Made by a program: the position numbers and the translations under genes
Assembly (NCBI RefSeq): GCF_030816015.1
Contig: NZ_JAUSXN010000001.1
Span: forward strand, 62,001-126,000
Source: Pedobacter sp. W3I1
Lineage (GTDB): Bacteria; Bacteroidota; Bacteroidia; Sphingobacteriales; Sphingobacteriaceae
Direction of reading: 5' to 3'
Length of the DNA stretch: 64,000 nt
In this document: piece after piece, positions 62,122-64,000 of the stretch
Layout: each line of letters begins with the position of its first letter
How positions within the stretch are numbered: the stretch's first letter is position 1
Notes under the pieces: model-generated
What the model was told of the DNA's origin: nothing
The model's input: only the letters and a program-made list of their open reading frames with translations
The model's database searches: none

Positions 62122-62195
62122 CGGAATGGACGGGACTCGAACCCGCGACCTCCTGCGTGACAGGCAGGCATTCTAACCAGCTGAACTACCACTCC
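62122..62195 (-). tRNA. tRNA-Asp (GTC)
   Basis: 74-nt cloverleaf on the minus strand. Acceptor stem GGAGTGG pairs with CCATTCC plus discriminator G. The D arm contains AGCTGGTTAGA. The anticodon loop is CTGTCAC with anticodon GTC between CTGCC-type stems. The T arm is CGGGTTCGAGTCCCG. CCA is not encoded. It lies between the decayed ISAon1 element and an IS1182-family transposase. The tRNA itself is intact. Confidence 0.95.
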
Positions 62196-62365
62196 TTTTG
62201 TTCGCTTTAAAGTTCGAACCTCTTTTCCCCTTTCGGGATTGCAAATATAGACACTATATTCAGTTTATTACCATATTAATCGACTTTTTAATCAATAAAT
62301 ACGTAACACACTGACCCTCATTCTAAATATTTTAATCAAAACAGTTATTACACAAAAAAGCCTCA

Positions 62366-62407
62366 ACTTTTTCAGAGGGCACTGAAAAAGTCCCTTTTTG
62401 AAAAGGG
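62366..62407. repeat. Two adjacent palindromes at the IS1182-type left end
   Basis: ACTTTTTCAG (62366-62375) with CTGAAAAAGT (62382-62391), followed directly by CCCTTTT (62392-62398) with AAAAGGG (62401-62407). Palindromic ends of this type fit the boundary of an IS1182-family element. Its matching right end is not visible and may lie beyond the window. Confidence 0.5.
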
Positions 62408-62409
62408 AT

Positions 62410-62450
62410 AAAAGGAGTATAAAACTAGTTTTTCTACTCCTTTTTTTTTG
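62410..62450 (+). terminator. Terminator just upstream of the IS1182-family transposase
   Basis: AAAAGGAGTA (62410-62419) pairs with TACTCCTTTT (62435-62444), followed by a run of T to 62449. A classic intrinsic terminator on the plus strand, placed 34 bp before the transposase start, so it would shield the transposase from outside transcription. Confidence 0.75.
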
Positions 62451-62483
62451 TATTTTAAAGGTATATTTATTACTGCTTTTAAG

Positions 62484-63935
62484 ATGCTTCTTCAACAACA
62501 AAAAATCCAGTTTAGTGAATTTTCCAAGCTTTATGAGCTGATTATTCCTAAGGAGAATTTACTTCGCAAGATTAGTGAGCTTATAGATTTTAGCTTTATC
62601 TATGATGAGCTAATGGGCAAGTATTGCCCGGACAACGGGCGTAAGGCTGAGAGTCCGGTACGCATGTTTAAATATTTGTTGCTGAAGACGATCTATACCG
62701 TTTCGGATGTCGATGTCGTAGAGCGTTCCCGCTACGATATGTCCTTTAAATATTTTCTGGAGATGTCCCCTGAAGAGGACGTGATAAATCCAAGCTCTCT
62801 GACCAAGTTCCGAAAGCTTCGTCTTAAGGACATGGATCTTTTAAACCTGCTGATTGGAAAAACCGTCTCTTTAGCCCTGGAAAAAGGTATTATTAAATCC
62901 AAGTCTATCATTGTCGATGCTACACATTCACTTTCAAGATCTAACCCATACTCACCTCTTGAGGTACTCAGGCAACGTTCAAAGTTGCTGCGAAGAGCAG
63001 TGTATTCAATGGATGAAGATTTCAAAACCCGGATGCCCGAGAAAAATGAATCAAATGATATCCTAAAGGAAATAGAATACTGCCGTAAACTACAAAAACT
63101 TATCGAGTCTGATGAAGCACTAAGTGAAATCCCTGCAGTAAAGGAGAAACTGAACCTATTGAAGGAAACAGTTGAAGATACCCAGGAGAATTATGCAATA
63201 TCCAAAGATATAGATGCCAGGATTGGCCACAAAACAGCGGACAGCAGTTTTTTTGGTTACAAAACTCATTTGGCAATGACAGAGGAGCGCATTATAACAG
63301 CTGCTGTTGTTACCTCAGCAGAAAAGGGAGATGGTCCTGAACTGCCAAAACTGTTGAGTGAGACCCAGGCCAATGGAATGGAGGTAGATACAATCATAGG
63401 TGATGCAGCCTATTCCGGGAAGAATAACCTCAAGCTCAGCGATGTGAACGGCAATAAGGTAAGGATAGTTGCCAAGATGAACCCTGCTATTACCCATGGT
63501 ACCAGAAAAGAGGAAGAAAAGTTCGATTATAATAAAGACGCTGATATGTTCGTATGCCCTGCAGGGCACCTGGCTATGTACAAACGGGTGCAGGGCAAAA
63601 AGGTAGATAAGAGCAATCAGTCAATGACCTATTATTTCGATATAGAAAAATGCAAAGTATGCCATCTAAGAGATGGCTGCTACAAACCAGAAGCCAAAAG
63701 CAGGACATACTCGGTCGCAATAAAACCAGATGAGCATAAAGAGCAGGAAATATTCCAACAAAGCGAGTACTTCAGGGAAAAATCACGACACAGATATAAA
63801 ATTGAGGCGAAAAATAGTGAATTGAAAAATGTTCATGGATATGACAGGGCGAACTCCTATGGCCTGGAAAGCATGAAAATGCAAGGTGCACTTGCGATAT
63901 TCGTGGTTAATCTTAAAAGAATCCTCAAATTCTAA
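62484..63935 (+). CDS. IS1182-family transposase
   Basis: 483 residues from the ATG at 62484 (MLLQQQKIQFSEFSKLYELI). The frame is open to 62448, but that start lies inside the terminator region. Family blocks are PVRMFKYLLLKTIYTVSDVDVVERSRYDMSF in the N-terminal domain, catalytic Asp in SIIVDATHS (about 150), DARIGHKTADSSFFGYKTHLA with IIGDAAYSG (second Asp), a Cys cluster FVCPAGH plus CKVCHLRDGC, and the C-terminal RHRYKIEAKNSELKNVHGYDRA with the final catalytic Glu. Uninterrupted, so potentially active. The element runs to or past the window end. Confidence 0.92.
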   Translation: MLLQQQKIQFSEFSKLYELIIPKENLLRKISELIDFSFIYDELMGKYCPDNGRKAESPVRMFKYLLLKTIYTVSDVDVVERSRYDMSFKYFLEMSPEEDVINPSSLTKFRKLRLKDMDLLNLLIGKTVSLALEKGIIKSKSIIVDATHSLSRSNPYSPLEVLRQRSKLLRRAVYSMDEDFKTRMPEKNESNDILKEIEYCRKLQKLIESDEALSEIPAVKEKLNLLKETVEDTQENYAISKDIDARIGHKTADSSFFGYKTHLAMTEERIITAAVVTSAEKGDGPELPKLLSETQANGMEVDTIIGDAAYSGKNNLKLSDVNGNKVRIVAKMNPAITHGTRKEEEKFDYNKDADMFVCPAGHLAMYKRVQGKKVDKSNQSMTYYFDIEKCKVCHLRDGCYKPEAKSRTYSVAIKPDEHKEQEIFQQSEYFREKSRHRYKIEAKNSELKNVHGYDRANSYGLESMKMQGALAIFVVNLKRILKF

Positions 63936-64000
63936 AAAAAGGATAATAATCCAAAGAATCTTCTGGTAAAAACTAACAATGTGCTCCCGTTCTAAATATC

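Noticed and set aside
62166..62195. Possible integration (att) site at the tRNA-Asp gene
   Set aside because: No integrase gene and no repeated tRNA 3' end was seen in the window, so the nearby IS elements do not need a tRNA-targeting explanation.

Overview
The window reads as chromosomal DNA of a Bacteroidota bacterium, most like Pedobacter or a relative in Sphingobacteriales. The reasons are the low GC content, TAnnTTTG-type -7 promoter elements, DUF6443/YD-repeat proteins, ISAon1-type insertion sequences, long foldback intergenic repeats, and above all a subtype iii type VI secretion system (T6SSiii), known only from this phylum. The genus is inferred from sequence style, not from a marker gene.

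Layout. 1-7004 is ordinary chromosome: the 3' part of a multi-PAS histidine kinase, the histidine-degradation genes hutU and hutH, and a divergent LysR regulator. 7024-47371 is one T6SSiii locus. Its core runs from tssK, tssN, tssG, tssF and tssE, through two small TssO-like membrane proteins, tssP, tssR, clpV (tssH), tssB and tssC, to hcp (tssD). I see no TssJ/L/M, as expected for T6SSiii, and no clear TssQ lipoprotein. The core is followed on the minus strand by two hcp-vgrG payload modules. Module 1 (24.6-31.4 kb) has an hcp pair, a vgrG, a tiny vgrG-tail-like gene, a GHSHG lipase effector, a 3-TM protein (probable immunity), a possible adaptor and a DUF4280 PAAR-like tip. It runs on into an 866-residue protein with an internal OmpA-like domain and a group of lipoproteins. 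Module 2 (7.0-19.1 kb) has a second, protein-identical hcp pair, a lysozyme-like effector with a lipoprotein, a second vgrG with a different tail, a TPR protein, and a PAAR-like/Rhs effector ending in a PD-(D/E)XK-like nuclease, followed by two unrecognised genes.

47.4-64 kb is accessory DNA. An intact IS4-family element sits inside a foldback repeat just after tssK. Next come a small lipoprotein, a GH11 xylanase-like lipoprotein, another lipoprotein, and a minus-strand operon of two very large Sec-exported Rhs/YD proteins. The second of these ends in a Ser-Asp-His hydrolase-like toxin domain and is followed by a 3-TM candidate immunity gene and an orphan toxin-tail-like ORF. The end of the window holds IS remnants, a broken ISAon1 element, tRNA-Asp(GTC) and an IS1182-family transposase.

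How it works together (inference from family knowledge). TssB/C form the contractile sheath on a TssE/F/G/K baseplate, TssN/O/P/R replace the usual membrane complex, ClpV recycles the sheath, and Hcp/VgrG/PAAR-like proteins carry the payloads. The payloads point at three or four targets: phospholipid (lipase), peptidoglycan (lysozyme-like), nucleic acid (Rhs nuclease) and an unknown one (the OmpA-domain protein). Each is followed by a gene whose predicted location (periplasmic lipoprotein, inner membrane or cytoplasm) fits an immunity role. The Sec-exported Rhs pair looks like a second, T6SS-independent toxin system.
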